The notes: generated by a model not told the origin, from the sequence alone. A stretch of DNA of 64,000 bases from Laccaria trichodermophora (GCA_018417955.1 JACTVC010000006.1:868001-932000), one strand, 5' to 3'; positions 1-10,288 are shown, counted from the first letter of the stretch. Made by a program: numbers and translations.

Positions 1-43
1 ATATTCTATTTTAGGCACACCATCTCCTCACTACCTATTGCAT

Positions 44-270
44 GCATCTCAATTTCTTATGTATCTTAAGGGCACTGCACATGTGGATAAATCATGTGTG
101 AACTACGCATTTGGATAAATTGTATCCTTGGCATTTCTATCTGAGGTTCGGTTAAATTCTAATGCGTGCATCCCAATTTCTTATGTACCTTGAGTGCACT
201 GCACATGTGGATAAACCATGTGTGCACTGCGCATTTGGATAAATTGTAGATCACATCCTTGGCGATTCTG
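44..270. repeat. Two-copy tandem repeat, ~122 bp period
   Basis: Two diverged copies begin near 45 and 167. Each runs through the shared blocks CAATTTCTTATGTA, CACTGCACATGTGGATAAA and GCATTTGGATAAATTGTA. The second copy carries a small insertion before its ATCCTTGG block. No coding potential is seen. The repeat ends about 70 bp before the first gene, so it lies in that gene's 5' flank. Nothing else is recognised in positions 1-342. Confidence 0.75.
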
Positions 271-342
271 CCAAACTAATGTCAATAACAAGCGATGTAT
301 AGAATTTATTCCTCTTCGTCACTTTTCATTCCCAACCCTTCC

Positions 343-1164
343 ATGTCTGACATCCCCCTGCAGCAAGCGGCCCAGAACGAGCCTTGCCGCTCCTGCTTGA
401 CCGCTTTAGAAGCTGCAGCGTCAATGGCTAGACTGGTTGTACGTTTTGAGAGAGGTTAGTATTCTGGTTTGCCTTTTTGATGCTTATAATCTCATTCATC
501 TATCCAGCTACAAGGCGTATGGCGCATTTTCTCTTTCATTGTGGACATTCAGATGCTCATCGAAGCTAGATATGATACCTGACCCCCTTACTCAAGAAGG
601 ACTCAACACAATCGCAGAGGTCACACAGGGTTCGTTGTTATTTTATCTAACACGCTATCTCTAATTCCTATGCAAAAGCCCTTGCTACCTTACCGGACGA
701 TTCTCTTTCTGAATATCAGGTCATTGGAGCTAATGGTACGGTTGCTGCCTGGAATGCTCTCATTTTATTTTAACACTTCACTTTCAGAATCCATTGAGAA
801 CGCAGCTGGTGGCACTTCCACAGCAGGAGAAAGTGCAACCCCTTTGGTTGCCGATCCTGCCACTGAGGACCACCGCTGGTATGCAGTTACTGTGGGCCGG
901 GCACCAGGTGTCTATCGCGGCGCGTGCGTAATGTTTCTATCTTCCACATATTCTTTGATATCTAATATAAATATTGGTAGGTACCACCTTAGTGGAAACT
1001 CTACTGGCACCCCAGGCGGAACAGTGCAGCGATTTTCAGATATGCATCGTGCCCTCGCAGCATACCAGGCTGCCGTCCTAGCTGGAAGTGTTGTTGAAGT
1101 CACGGTAGCTACCACTCGTCGTGTAATTACTCCCAACGATCCTGTCAATATTGTGGACCACTAG
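343..1164 (+). CDS. Protein with RNase H1 N-terminal (viroplasmin-like) domain
   Basis: Proposed exons are 343-454, 570-629, 679-735, 788-923 and 981-1164, with GT-AG introns and phases that close to 182 aa. Seen: near residue 110 the protein reads WYAVTVGRAPGVYRGA, and after the last intron YHLSGNSTGTPGGTVQRFSD followed by HRALAAYQAA. This W-x-V-x-x-G-x-x-PGVY ... G-x-x-x-x-F ... A pattern is the RNase H1 N-terminal/caulimovirus viroplasmin domain (PF01693), known in RNase H1 to bind RNA:DNA hybrids. No RNase H catalytic domain follows before the stop, so this is a stand-alone domain protein, a common type in mushrooms. The first intron is the least certain: an acceptor at 569 keeps frame, while acceptors nearer the donor do not with exon 1 as drawn. 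It is convergent with the minus-strand gene at 1258-2117. Role in the cell unknown. Confidence 0.6.
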
Positions 1165-1257
1165 CGTATTAACAATTCATCAATTTTATTTTTCAAAGTT
1201 TGTCAAATTGAATTTTGCATGCTCTCAACCTTGATTTTAGATGTTGCGTATAATGAT

Positions 1258-2117
1258 CTATCTACTCTCATTCCCGTCCTCAAAGCCCTCACCTTCACCC
1301 TCATCCTGGTTGTCCTTGCCCTCCTCCCCCTCATCCTGGCTGTCCTCTCCCTGGCCCTCATCTTCCTCCTTTCTGCGTAACCATTGATAATCTGACAAGA
1401 GGCCATGCACCGTGCTGCCCAATAAATTTATGCGCACCTCAAGAGCTGCCAAACCCTGCGTGATAATGCGAAGCAATTCTACTTCAATTCTCCACAATTC
1501 CCTTATTTGCCAATCAGAATTTGGGAGATGGCCTTCCATGCTTGAGAGGTCCTCCATTAATTCCCGACCAATGTCAGCGTGGTTTAGCATCTCTCCAACC
1601 CAATGTTCAACCCTATCTTCCTTGGTAGCTTTTTGATATTCGGAATCAAGTTTGTGGTGCCAGGCCCAACTTCCACCCCAGGGCAAGGCCCAAGCATGTA
1701 CGCGATCACGGATTTCGCAGAATCGAGAAAATTCTGTTATATCAAACTCCTCTGAAAAGAGCTCCTGGTTACGGTTGACCGGTGGTAGAACAACGTCCTT
1801 GACAGTGCGTGTGGTGGACAGATTTAAATTAAGTAACTTGTTCGCCTTTCTAATTTCAGGTCAGTACATGGCATTGATTGAAGGACCAAATTAAATGTAC
1901 TCCTTCTCTCGCTTCTGTCTCATTCGGAGTTTTGATTTCTCCCTAAGCTCTGGGTGACTGTGAAAAAAGAAAGTGTGAACCGTCAGCAATTGTAAGAATG
2001 TTTGAACAACCTTCTGTAATAACGTTGGTCTCTCGTTAGTTTATCACTTCCTGCTACACTGGAAGCAGTCTTGTTTCTTTTGCTTTTAGTTTCAGATGAG
2101 GTTCGGGTGCGACCCAT
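1258..2117 (-). CDS. Unrecognised 251-aa protein with basic HPELREK motif and acidic tail
   Basis: Three exons on the minus strand, 2117-2011, 1957-1901 and 1849-1258, join in phase 2 at both introns to give 251 aa. Seen: a lysine/arginine- and serine-rich start, then RDQRYYR joined across intron 1 to HPELREKSKLRMRQKREKE, a basic helical block. A W-rich middle (ALPWGGSWAWHHKL) and a helical segment follow, ending in a strongly acidic E/D/G/Q repeat tail. The 'xPELREKxRxRMxxxR' block recurs in many uncharacterised agaricomycete proteins, some near transposons (recollection, not searched). No catalytic motif is seen; a nucleic-acid-binding role is only an inference from the basic block. The start was chosen as the ATG that puts the basic block in frame with clean splice sites. 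Confidence 0.55.
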
Positions 2118-2169
2118 GGAGAATGAAATATAGTGTGGAGATAATGGGTTGAAAATAGTTGGAAGTCGA

Positions 2170-2700
2170 AGCGAAACGTGAACAAATAGTGTTGGCATCT
2201 GTCTCGCACACTTGCCAATTTCAAGGGAGGTATATAATATACGTGTTTATGGTATCTCAATCGGTTTATTGTATCTAGAATGGCAAGATCTTACCTCAAA
2301 TAATGCTTCCTAGTTTTAGGAGATGTCTCGAATAAGCTTGCGCACCAAGTTAACGCGAAATGTGAACGCGAAATGTGAACATCGGTATCGAACACTTGCA
2401 AATCTCGAATAATATAAGTCCCATGGTGTATCAATAGGGTAATTGTATCTCAAACTAACATTTCTTACCTCGAAAAACGCTTCTTGGTTTGAGGCGATCT
2501 TTCTAATACATTTGCGCATCAGAAATGTGAACACGCATCAGAAACGTGAACAAATAGTTTGCAAATAGCGTTGGCATCTGCCTCGCACACTTGCAAATTT
2601 TAAAGGTGAGTAATGTAAACCTTTATGGTCTCTTAGTAGTCTGATTGTAACTAGAACAGCAACTTCTCAACTCAATTGACGAGTTCAAGAAGTTTGCGCA
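2170..2700. repeat. Three diverged tandem units of about 185 bp
   Basis: Units start near 2172, 2358 and 2541. Each begins with GAAA(C/T)GTGAAC, continues through a variant of GGCATCTG(T/C)CTCGCACACTTGC, then an AT-rich stretch and a CTTACCTC(A/G)AA or similar block. Copies are heavily diverged. No open reading frame spans them. They grade directly into the GTTCACG cluster, which shares the CGTGAAC core. Confidence 0.6.
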
Positions 2701-2701
2701 A

Positions 2702-2815
2702 CGTTCACGTCGGGTTCACGTCAGATTCACGCCAGTTCACGTCAAGTTTACGCAGTTCACGCGTGAAGTTCACGCGAAGTTCACATCTCCGCGGGGAAGA
2801 TGTTCACACGTGAAT
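2702..2815. repeat. Cluster of GTTCACG heptamers
   Basis: About nine copies or near copies of GTTCACG (variants ATTCACG, GTTTACG) occur in roughly 110 bp with spacers of only a few bases, ending in GTTCACACGTGAA, where the motif meets its own complement. The reverse complement CGTGAAC is the leading motif of the upstream 185-bp units. The cluster could be a protein-binding array or simple satellite DNA. Confidence 0.7.
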
Positions 2816-3109
2816 GCCTATCCGATCAAATCAGGCCTCGTTTGGCGCGTTGGAACGCTTCTCCTGCTGCCATCTTTTTTCCTCACTGTCTCGTCCACCC
2901 GCGCCGTTTTACATTTAATCTCACTCAAGGTTTTCAAACGCGATGAAGCTCCCTTGCTTCCCTCCTTCCACCAAAATCTTCAAAAAAGGTACGTCGCTCC
3001 CGAAACATCGTTGTCTGTGCAGGCGAGCGTCACCCAAGCGCACACTGGCAGATTGACGCTCCTCTCTTCTTGCAGTGAGTGGCATGCAGCGGAGCGTCAC
3101 CCATGCGCA

Positions 3110-3640
3110 CCCTGGTGACCTCACCCCACCCCGCGTGTACACGCCTGCCGACGTTTTCGCTCGTTCCGGTCCCTTTCTGGCCCCTTCGTCCATTTTCGCC
3201 CCCACGTCCTCACGTGTGGGCCGCTTGCGCTGTTTTTCACCCCCCTGCGCCCATTTCCATCCCCTTCGTTCAATTTCACCCCCACGTATTCACGTTGTAC
3301 CCACCTTTGCTACTTTTCACCCCCCTGCGTCGATTTCGTCCATTTTCGCCCCCACGTCGTCACGTGTTGGCCGCTTTTGCTGTTTTCCACCCCCTTCGTC
3401 CATTATTACCCCCACATCTTCACACCTCGCCCGCATTTGCGCTTTTTCACCCCTCTTCGCCCTTTTTCACCTCCTGTCGCGTTTTTTTCACCCCCCTTCG
3501 CCCTTTTTCATCCCCACGTCTTCACGTTTCACCTCCCGTCGCCCACTCCCACCCGCGTTCGCCCATTTCCACCCCCACGTCGTCATGTTTCGCTCTTTTC
3601 CACCTTTTCCTCCCCGCCTCCGTTCTTTCACATTTGTGCA
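3110..3640. repeat. Pyrimidine-rich minisatellite
   Basis: The plus strand is almost all C and T. The core CCCCCACGTC(G/C)TCACGTG recurs in variant form near 3200, 3280, 3350, 3410, 3510 and 3573, spaced mostly 63-75 bp, each followed by GCTTTTTCACCCCC-like sequence. Several overlapping open frames cross it, all proline/serine/phenylalanine-rich; their presence in more than one frame marks them as by-products. It ends about 50 bp before the dioxygenase start and may form part of its promoter region. A short duplicated block (GAGCGTCACCCA) lies just upstream near 3025 and 3091. Confidence 0.75.
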
Positions 3641-3688
3641 TGCAAGTTCACTGACATATCTTGTTTAGATCACTAGATCCTGGTCAAT

Positions 3689-5465
3689 ATGCCCCACGGT
3701 TTCAAGGACTTTGACCCGTTCACGGTAAGTCAGTGTTTCCATATCAACCTCAATTGCTAGATACTCATGCCATTGATTGATTTCTCAGACTTTCAAACCT
3801 CGCACCGTAAGTATGGGTTCGTCACCTCGGTATCTACACGCTAACGCCCTTTACTTAGACACGATCTGGTCGCAAGTTTTATCGCCTCCTCGATGCCGTG
3901 TTATGCGGCATCCAGGTGGCAAAACTCTTTTGCCGTGCTTTTAAAAGGGACGATGCCCGCGGCGACGAGGGAGACAGCGACATCGAAGACGACGACATCG
4001 AGGACGACATCGACGATGACAACATCATCAGCCCTCAAGGTCCCACTGACCTCACACACACGACACCTCCACATCCACCCACAACACCCATCAACTCTCG
4101 ATATCAAACACGTCTCACCACACGTCGCACTACTGCTGCCCCTCCTGGCAAGATCGAAAAAGCTCGCAGGAAGGATCGTAGCCGACTGCGCCGCTCGGAA
4201 TCCAAAGCCAAGCAGAAGCTGCTCCACCCCAATCGCATTGCCTTTCGACCTCGTTTTGCTGCCGCTGAACGTCTCATCATCACTGGGATGAAGACGAAGT
4301 TCGATACCTCCAGGCTACGTGTCTCATCCAATTGTTGGATTGCGCTACGCAAGAAGGCCACCAAAAGTTCTCAGTGGACGGTGGATGAGTTGAAAGGGAG
4401 GGGATTTGATGTACTCAAGTGGGATGCGACGTAAATTTCACATTTTGTCCTGTATGACACCCGCTAACTTATTGTCAACAGTAACCCAAAGGTTGTGCTC
4501 GACGTTGCCAACCGTATCATCGTTCCACTCGCAGGCAGGCCGCAGGGAGAAGACTGGGACCAGGTCATTCGCGATGCGACTGCTGCCATGAACGCGGTCC
4601 GCATTCGTGGTGAGCGGCTAGGCATATTCACCGCGGAAGACAAGGAACATCGACGCGGTCACTTTACGCCTGTCACATCTGGTGTATCCTATGGTGGTGG
4701 GCAGACGGTAAGTCTATTTTTTTACTTGAGTCACATCAATACTAATCATGTGTTATAGAAACCTGGAAACCTTCGCCTTTCTAAAGCGAAACAAGGACTT
4801 GTCGATGAACTCCGGGATAATCCTGCCATTCAGCGCGTCGCCGGATGGCAATCATGTAAGTTCTATGATCTACGATGCTACCACTTCATCTGATTGTCCC
4901 CTCTTCAGGCGCTTTCGCCATCTACGCTCCCAAACTCTTTGACGAATATCGCTACTTATTAAGCGATCTATTCGACCACGACCTGACTCTCATCCACAAC
5001 TTCGAAAAATCGATATTTACCGCATCAACGTTCAACTTAGGCCCCAATACAATCACCCTCGATCATACTGATTCCGCCAACGTCGCTCATGGTCTTTGCG
5101 CGATCACAGCGCTTGGCGACTACGACTACACGCTTGGCGGTCATATGATTATCTTCGATCTTAAGCTTATCATTGAATTTCCTCCCGGCTCCACTATTCT
5201 CATTCCTTCGGCGGTTTTTCGGCATGGTAATACGCCTATCCAGCCAGGTGAGACTCGAATGTCATTTACTCAGTTTGTTGCTGGGGGGTTGTTCCGCTGG
5301 GTGAAGTATGGTTTCAGGACGAAGGATCAACTTATCCTTGCTGAGGGTAAAGCACGCTTGTTGGAGATTAACGGTAACTATACTGAACGTTGTGAAAGGG
5401 CACTCAGTCTCTTTTCGAAGCTGACTGAGTTAAATGAGGATCGTCGACGTGTATTTGCCAAGTAG
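3689..5465 (+). CDS. TET/JBP-family 2-oxoglutarate/Fe(II) dioxygenase
   Basis: Six exons (3689-3724, 3789-3806, 3859-4430, 4482-4707, 4759-4855, 4909-5465) join in phase to 501 aa with no stop. The N-terminal half is acidic then basic and probably disordered. The C-terminal third carries the double-stranded beta-helix oxygenase core: DHTDSAN gives the iron-binding H-x-D (about H369, D371), GGHMIIFDL and EFPPGSTILIPSAVFRH give the second histidine (about H422), and PGETRMSF supplies the 2-oxoglutarate arginine (about R433). The GGLFRWVKYGF ending is typical of fungal members. Known for the family: TET/JBP enzymes oxidise 5-methylcytosine or thymine in DNA, and fungal copies are expanded and often linked to KDZ transposons (Iyer et al. 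2014). Here a KDZ transposase starts 0.6 kb downstream on the same strand. All catalytic residues are present, so activity is plausible; nuclear location and substrate are inferred. Confidence 0.88.
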
Positions 5466-5534
5466 TTAGATTAGAATTTCATATCTTGATCTCATGTGCA
5501 TGAATTGATGTTCTCCGCTTCCTCAACACCCAGC

Positions 5535-5932
5535 CTAAGTACTCTGTCTCATCTTTTGCATGCGCACCATGTATGTTGCATCAAGGTACAACCGCTCCGC
5601 CCCATCATCTTTGTAGAAGTAGTAAGGCTTTCCACACTTTGAGCTGTGCAGAGTATCCATGAAAAAAACTTTGTAGTTCAAATCAATAGACTGACCAATA
5701 CACCTCCCAAATCCCTGGAAAATCTGATTTCCGTGTCAGCATGTGGTTGCTAATAGCCACAAAAATAGTCATCCCCATTCAAATAAAATTAAAATTAAAA
5801 CACTCACAATAGGATAGGCCTTGAATCTTCGTATACTTGATACAATCCACAGACACTTTCCATGTTCGGGATATCTTGTAGACCATCCAACGATTTGCAG
5901 TTGCTCTTCATTTTGTTGAAGATAAAGGGGAG
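5535..5932 (-). CDS. Orphan two-exon fragment between dioxygenase and transposase
   Basis: On the minus strand an exon from 5723 to 5535 (63 codons with stop) reads IFQGFGRCIGQSIDLN ... CGKPYYFYKDDGAERLYLDA and ends at a TAG. It is preceded by a canonical acceptor and, upstream, by a donor at 5808/5807 ending an open frame that contains IVGWSTRYPEHGKCLWIVSS. Phases agree. No start codon is established, and the 5' end beyond about 5932 is closed by stops. The family is not recognised. It could be a small gene transcribed towards the dioxygenase, or the tail of a decayed transposon gene. Confidence 0.3.
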
Positions 5933-6096
5933 CTTAAGCTCCTATTTATTTGAACATTAGAACCGATCTTGATTGATTTCTACCATTGATCAGTTGATGT
6001 TGATTGCGATCAGATCGCATGGTAGTTGTCAGGTGCAGCGAAAACACCGTCACAGAGTGCTTCACCAACCCAAGTCATTCTTGCCACACCAATCCA

Positions 6097-9000
6097 ATGC
6101 CTCCCAAACGGAAACGCTCCGAGCCACGACCTGCAGAGCTTTCGGATGACGAGGATCCTGACACTCAGCCCACCACCACAATTATCACTCCCGTCCTTCA
6201 ATTCACCCAACACATTAATCGACATGGTCACCATGCGCTCTCAGTAAATACCAAGCATGTACAATTTGAAGTAGAACAAGAAACTTGTATGCCTTCAGTC
6301 GACTTTCCTACCAGCTATCCCAATATCAGTGATGATTCCACAACCCTCCCAAATCTCTCTTCAACAATGGACGATGCTTTCGCAGAGCTTGCAGCCATAG
6401 ACCCTGCTTATTTTGATGCATTGAGTGACGACCTCATTTCTGTAGGGCCGCGAAAAAAAAGACCTTCAGTACGCCGTTGTATTTCAATCTATTTCAAAGC
6501 TGATTTCAACTTAATTAAAGGATTACCCATTGAAAGAATGGATCAAGGATAGCGATGTGTTTCTGGAGGAAGATATTCGGTGGGAAGGGAGGGGGGAGTA
6601 CATGATGGAAAACTGTTGTCAGTGCTTGGGCTCTGAGACACTGTATAGGTGCCAGGATTGCGAAGGGGGGAGTTAATTTGTCAAACATGCATGGTTGATT
6701 ACCACCGAGCCAACCCACTGCATCGCATTCAGGTGTGTTCTTATCTTTATACCTCCTTCTACAGTTAATCAATTATTATAGGAGTGGACGGGTTCTTTCT
6801 TTAAACCAACAACGCTTAAGAAACTGGGGCTACGAATTCAACTAGGTCACCGACTCAGAGAACGTTGTCATGTACCACAACCTGCATGGAATAACGACTT
6901 CGTTGTTCTTGATACTACGGGCATTCATGAAGTAGGATTGGACTTTTGTAATTGTGAACGCGCACAAGATCATTTTATCCAACTTCTCCGATTCCGATGG
7001 TTCCCGGCCAGTGTCAGAAGTCCCAAGACTGCAGTGACTTTTCGCTTGCTCAAACACTTTCAAATCCTCAGCTTCGAATCGAAGGTTTCAGCATTTGAAT
7101 TCTACACAGCTCTGGCACGTGAAACGGAAAATACAGGTATAATGCCTTTGAAGGTGAGTCTTTGGTCGACTAAAAAATAATTCGTTCATTGAGTTTCTAC
7201 AGGATCGTTACCGACCTTTTATGCGAGTTGTACGCCAGTTCAGATATATTAAGATGCTAAAGCGCGCTGCTCGAGGGCATGATCCTGGTGGCATTACTGC
7301 CACACGTCCTGGGGAATGTGCGGTCTTGTGTCCAGCATGTCCCCAGCCAGGTAAGAATCTTCCGGAAGGATGGCAGGATGCGCCTCCTGAATTACGGTAA
7401 AGGTTTCATCAACAACTTGAATAATAAATAAAACTTACTTTGCGAGAACAGATTCCTCTACTGCTTGTTTCTCGCTATTGATGCCAACTTTCGATTGAAG
7501 CGGAAGGCGGTGTCAAGCGATGAAGCAGACCCCAGCCTTCTGGATGGAAAAGCTTACTTCGTCGCAGAGAAAGACTTCAAGAACTACCTGAAGGACTTTG
7601 GAGATCTCATCATCCAGGAGGCGAGTACTTGATGATTTCATCCTCTCCCTTCTGAATTCTTACTTTTCTGATGTAGCCCAGTACATGTTCGAATCACAAT
7701 GCAGTTAATGCTGAGCGATCGTCAACTGGACTCGCTGCAACTGGTGTCGGCACCATTGATTGCTCAAGACATGACATCAAGCGACCAACTTCAGTGGGAG
7801 ATTTACAGAAGGGCGAACGGCATGTATTGAATTCTACTCATATTATATCATATTTGACTCATTCCTGATCAATAGATACGTCAACATGGATTACCTTTTT
7901 TTCAGTAGTCTCAAACACAGTGATGTCATGGAGATCGTCGTCTCATATGATATTGCATGTCAATGGAGCAAGAACTTGTGGAACCGAATGTCATCTTACC
8001 CTCACTGGATGCACGTCGACCATGATGGTGAGAAGCAATTTCACTTCCTTGTCCCCAAGTTCCACCTCCCTGCACACATCATGGCCTGTCAAACCATATT
8101 CTCATTCAACTACAACCGCAATGTGGGCCGCACCGATGGTGAGGCGCCTGAACGAGGGTGGTCACATATCAACCCCATTGCAACAAGTACGCGGGAAATG
8201 GGCCCAGGCTCACGTCGAGACACCCTTGACGATCACTTCGGGGCATGGAATTGGAAAAAAACTAAATTAATGGGTGCTCTCTTTATCTCTTTATTATGGT
8301 TTGCTAAACTAACACGTCAATTTATTAGGCCCAACTCTGCTTCGAAAAATTAAACTGGCTGTCGTTGGCATGAATGACCATGTCTTCCTTCATAATCAAT
8401 TTGTTATCGGCATTGCGGACGACGATCTTGTTCAAAAATGGGAGAAGGAACTCATAGATTGGGAAGAAGATCATCAAAAACCCAACCCGTTTGAGGCGTC
8501 ATTTAAAAGTATGTCCACTCAGTAAGCATCCGAGTTGTGATCTCATCTGCTCCCTCAGAGGTTACCCTGGATTCGGTGAAGCACCAACTTGCCCTCACAG
8601 AGGCTGCGGAGCTGGCATCGGGAGTGGCCTACATACTCCACGAGGACATCTCAGCAAGCATGATGCTCACAATGGGCATGGATTTTGAGATTCAAAAGTG
8701 CGTTCATCTTAACCCCTTCACTACATGGTATTATTTGTACTTACTTCCCTTCTCATTAGACGTCGCCTGAAGCTAGACATAGATGTGTTGGGCCTTCATG
8801 CTACAGATGACCAGAAAAGGAAGATACAGATTCGCGCCACCACTCTTCAGCGCAAAATCTTTTCTTGGATGGACGTTCAGCAGCTGTACATGCCTAGCAC
8901 TCGCATTGCCCGATTGGAGGCCCAGGAGCGCAGTGATCATGATGCAGAGGAGAAGGTTGAGGATATTGAGCTCTGGCTACCATCTGTGCTGCCAAAGAAA

Positions 9001-9883
9001 CACTCATGCGACATTCGACTACGACAGATGGAATGGAGACTGCGACAGGCTCAAGCAAATGACGCCCTCGATGAACTCCGGAATTCCTTACGACTACGGT
9101 CACACCTCTACATCGATAAGGACCGATTTCAGCGTGGACAACGTGCAAACACGCGTTCCAGGACTGTCATTCACCGTGTTCAAGCAAGAGTCGATTTCGC
9201 CGCAGTCACATACCAGAACGCGCATGTATTACTCCATAAATTATCAAAGCTTCCTGGCGTCGACGACGTGGGGTGGGAACCGAATTTTCCTGTATTGAAG
9301 CCATCGGATATCCGAGCTCTCTCCGATCCAGATGACACTGTTCCAATGCGCAAGAAGTCCGGTGATGCAGCGAGTGCGCCTGCAACCATAGCTTCCGAGG
9401 GACATCGAACACTCTCGTGGATTTGGAGGCGGCTTGGTGAAAGGGTGCTTGAGTCTGAAGGCGAGCATCTGGTCGAGGGTGCGTACACACTCAAACTTGG
9501 ATTTCCCATTCTTACTGCCATGGCTAGATCTCCGGATTGAATTTTGCAAAAGCAAAGCACGGGCAGCTCAGTGGACTGAGGAGGTCCAGCTACTCATCGA
9601 AGAGATGCGACGGGTGCTCGACTTCTTTGCCAGCCGCGCTCGCGATTGGGATGAGAACGCGGTTGAGAAGAGGTGGTCGGCGACAAGGGGTACACATGGC
9701 GCTGATAAAGCATTGATAGAGGGGCGCATAGCGTATGCGAAAGAGCAAGCAGCACAGTTCCACGCTATGCGAGCATATTGCAAACACATTTGGCAGTTCG
9801 TCCCAGCCTACATACAGTGGGAGGATAAGAGTGTCATTCCCCCAGAAGTAGCAGAGGCTGATGAGGACGACGACGATGTATAG
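6097..9883 (+). CDS. KDZ (Kyakuja-Dileera-Zisupton) transposase with CxC2 cluster, one frameshift
   Basis: Eleven exons (6097-6468, 6521-6732, 6782-7153, 7203-7396, 7452-7620, 7677-7819, 7876-8273, 8329-8508, 8559-8697, 8760-9478, 9528-9883) encode about 1,084 aa if one missing base is allowed. Order: a PKRKR-rich start and acidic N-terminus; a CxC2 zinc cluster (NCCQCLGS ... YRCQDC ... ICQTCMVDYHRANPLHRI); then LGHRLRERC, CNCERAQDHFIQLLRFRWFP and CPACPQPGKNLPEGW; then the KDZ core with STCSNHNAVN, GERYVNMDY, VSYDIACQW and RTDGEAPERGWSHIN; and a long helical C-terminus. The frame breaks inside the zinc cluster at a run of six G (6665-6670) where seven are needed. Every other exon joins cleanly. 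Two introns (from 7621 and 7820) appear to begin with GC. The start was set at 6097 because the basic PKRKR motif follows it; an in-frame ATG lies upstream at 6004. The element's terminal repeats were not found. Confidence 0.88.
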
Positions 9884-10198
9884 AATTTTTTTACAATTTA
9901 TTCAGATTTTATTTTATTTTTTGAGTCTTACCCTCTCGACGTTGTCTGGGACAGCGACAAAAATATGTAGATAATGTTCTTGATAATGTGCGGAAAATCT
10001 ATGATTACATAAGTAGTGACATGCGGTCCCTCAGAACCATAAATAGGAGTTGCCACGTTAAATTTAGATCGTGTCTGAAAAGGGAAATAGTCGGGTGCAC
10101 GCCAAGGTGAACTGTGGCACCTCACGGCCTCACGTCTCCCTGTGGACGGAGGCTCGGTGTGTAGAGGCTAAATGAGGCAAAGGGACAACTACAGTAAA
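9884..10198. other. Intergenic stretch after the KDZ gene, nothing recognised
   Basis: AT-rich sequence directly follows the transposase stop and could hold its 3' untranslated region. No open frame with family features and no clear inverted repeat matching the 5' side of the transposase is seen. The KDZ element's outer boundary may lie here but cannot be placed by eye. Confidence 0.4.
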
Positions 10199-10288
10199 GT
10201 TGTGCAAGCGTTGTGCAAGCACCATCTAGGGATTAGAGTCAATTGTGCACAACACAAGTGACTCTAATCATAGTGTTGCTTGCACAAC
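10199..10288. repeat. Imperfect palindrome (foldback or short MITE)
   Basis: GTTGTGCAAGC is directly repeated at 10199-10209 and 10210-10220, and its complement GCTTGCACAAC lies at 10278-10288. Inside, GATTAGAGTCA at about 10231 pairs with TGACTCTAATC at about 10259. The ~90-bp segment can fold into one long imperfect hairpin around a GTGCACAACAC centre. It marks the left edge of the duplicated F-box array. Confidence 0.7.

Noticed and set aside
3075..3676. Three overlapping plus-strand ORFs of 99-197 aa, Pro/Ser/Phe-rich
   Set aside because: They lie wholly in the pyrimidine-rich minisatellite and are open in several frames at once, as expected for a strand with almost no A or G in stop positions.
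8783..9298. Second long plus-strand ORF over the KDZ C-terminal exon
   Set aside because: Out of frame with the conserved transposase reading and without splice partners.
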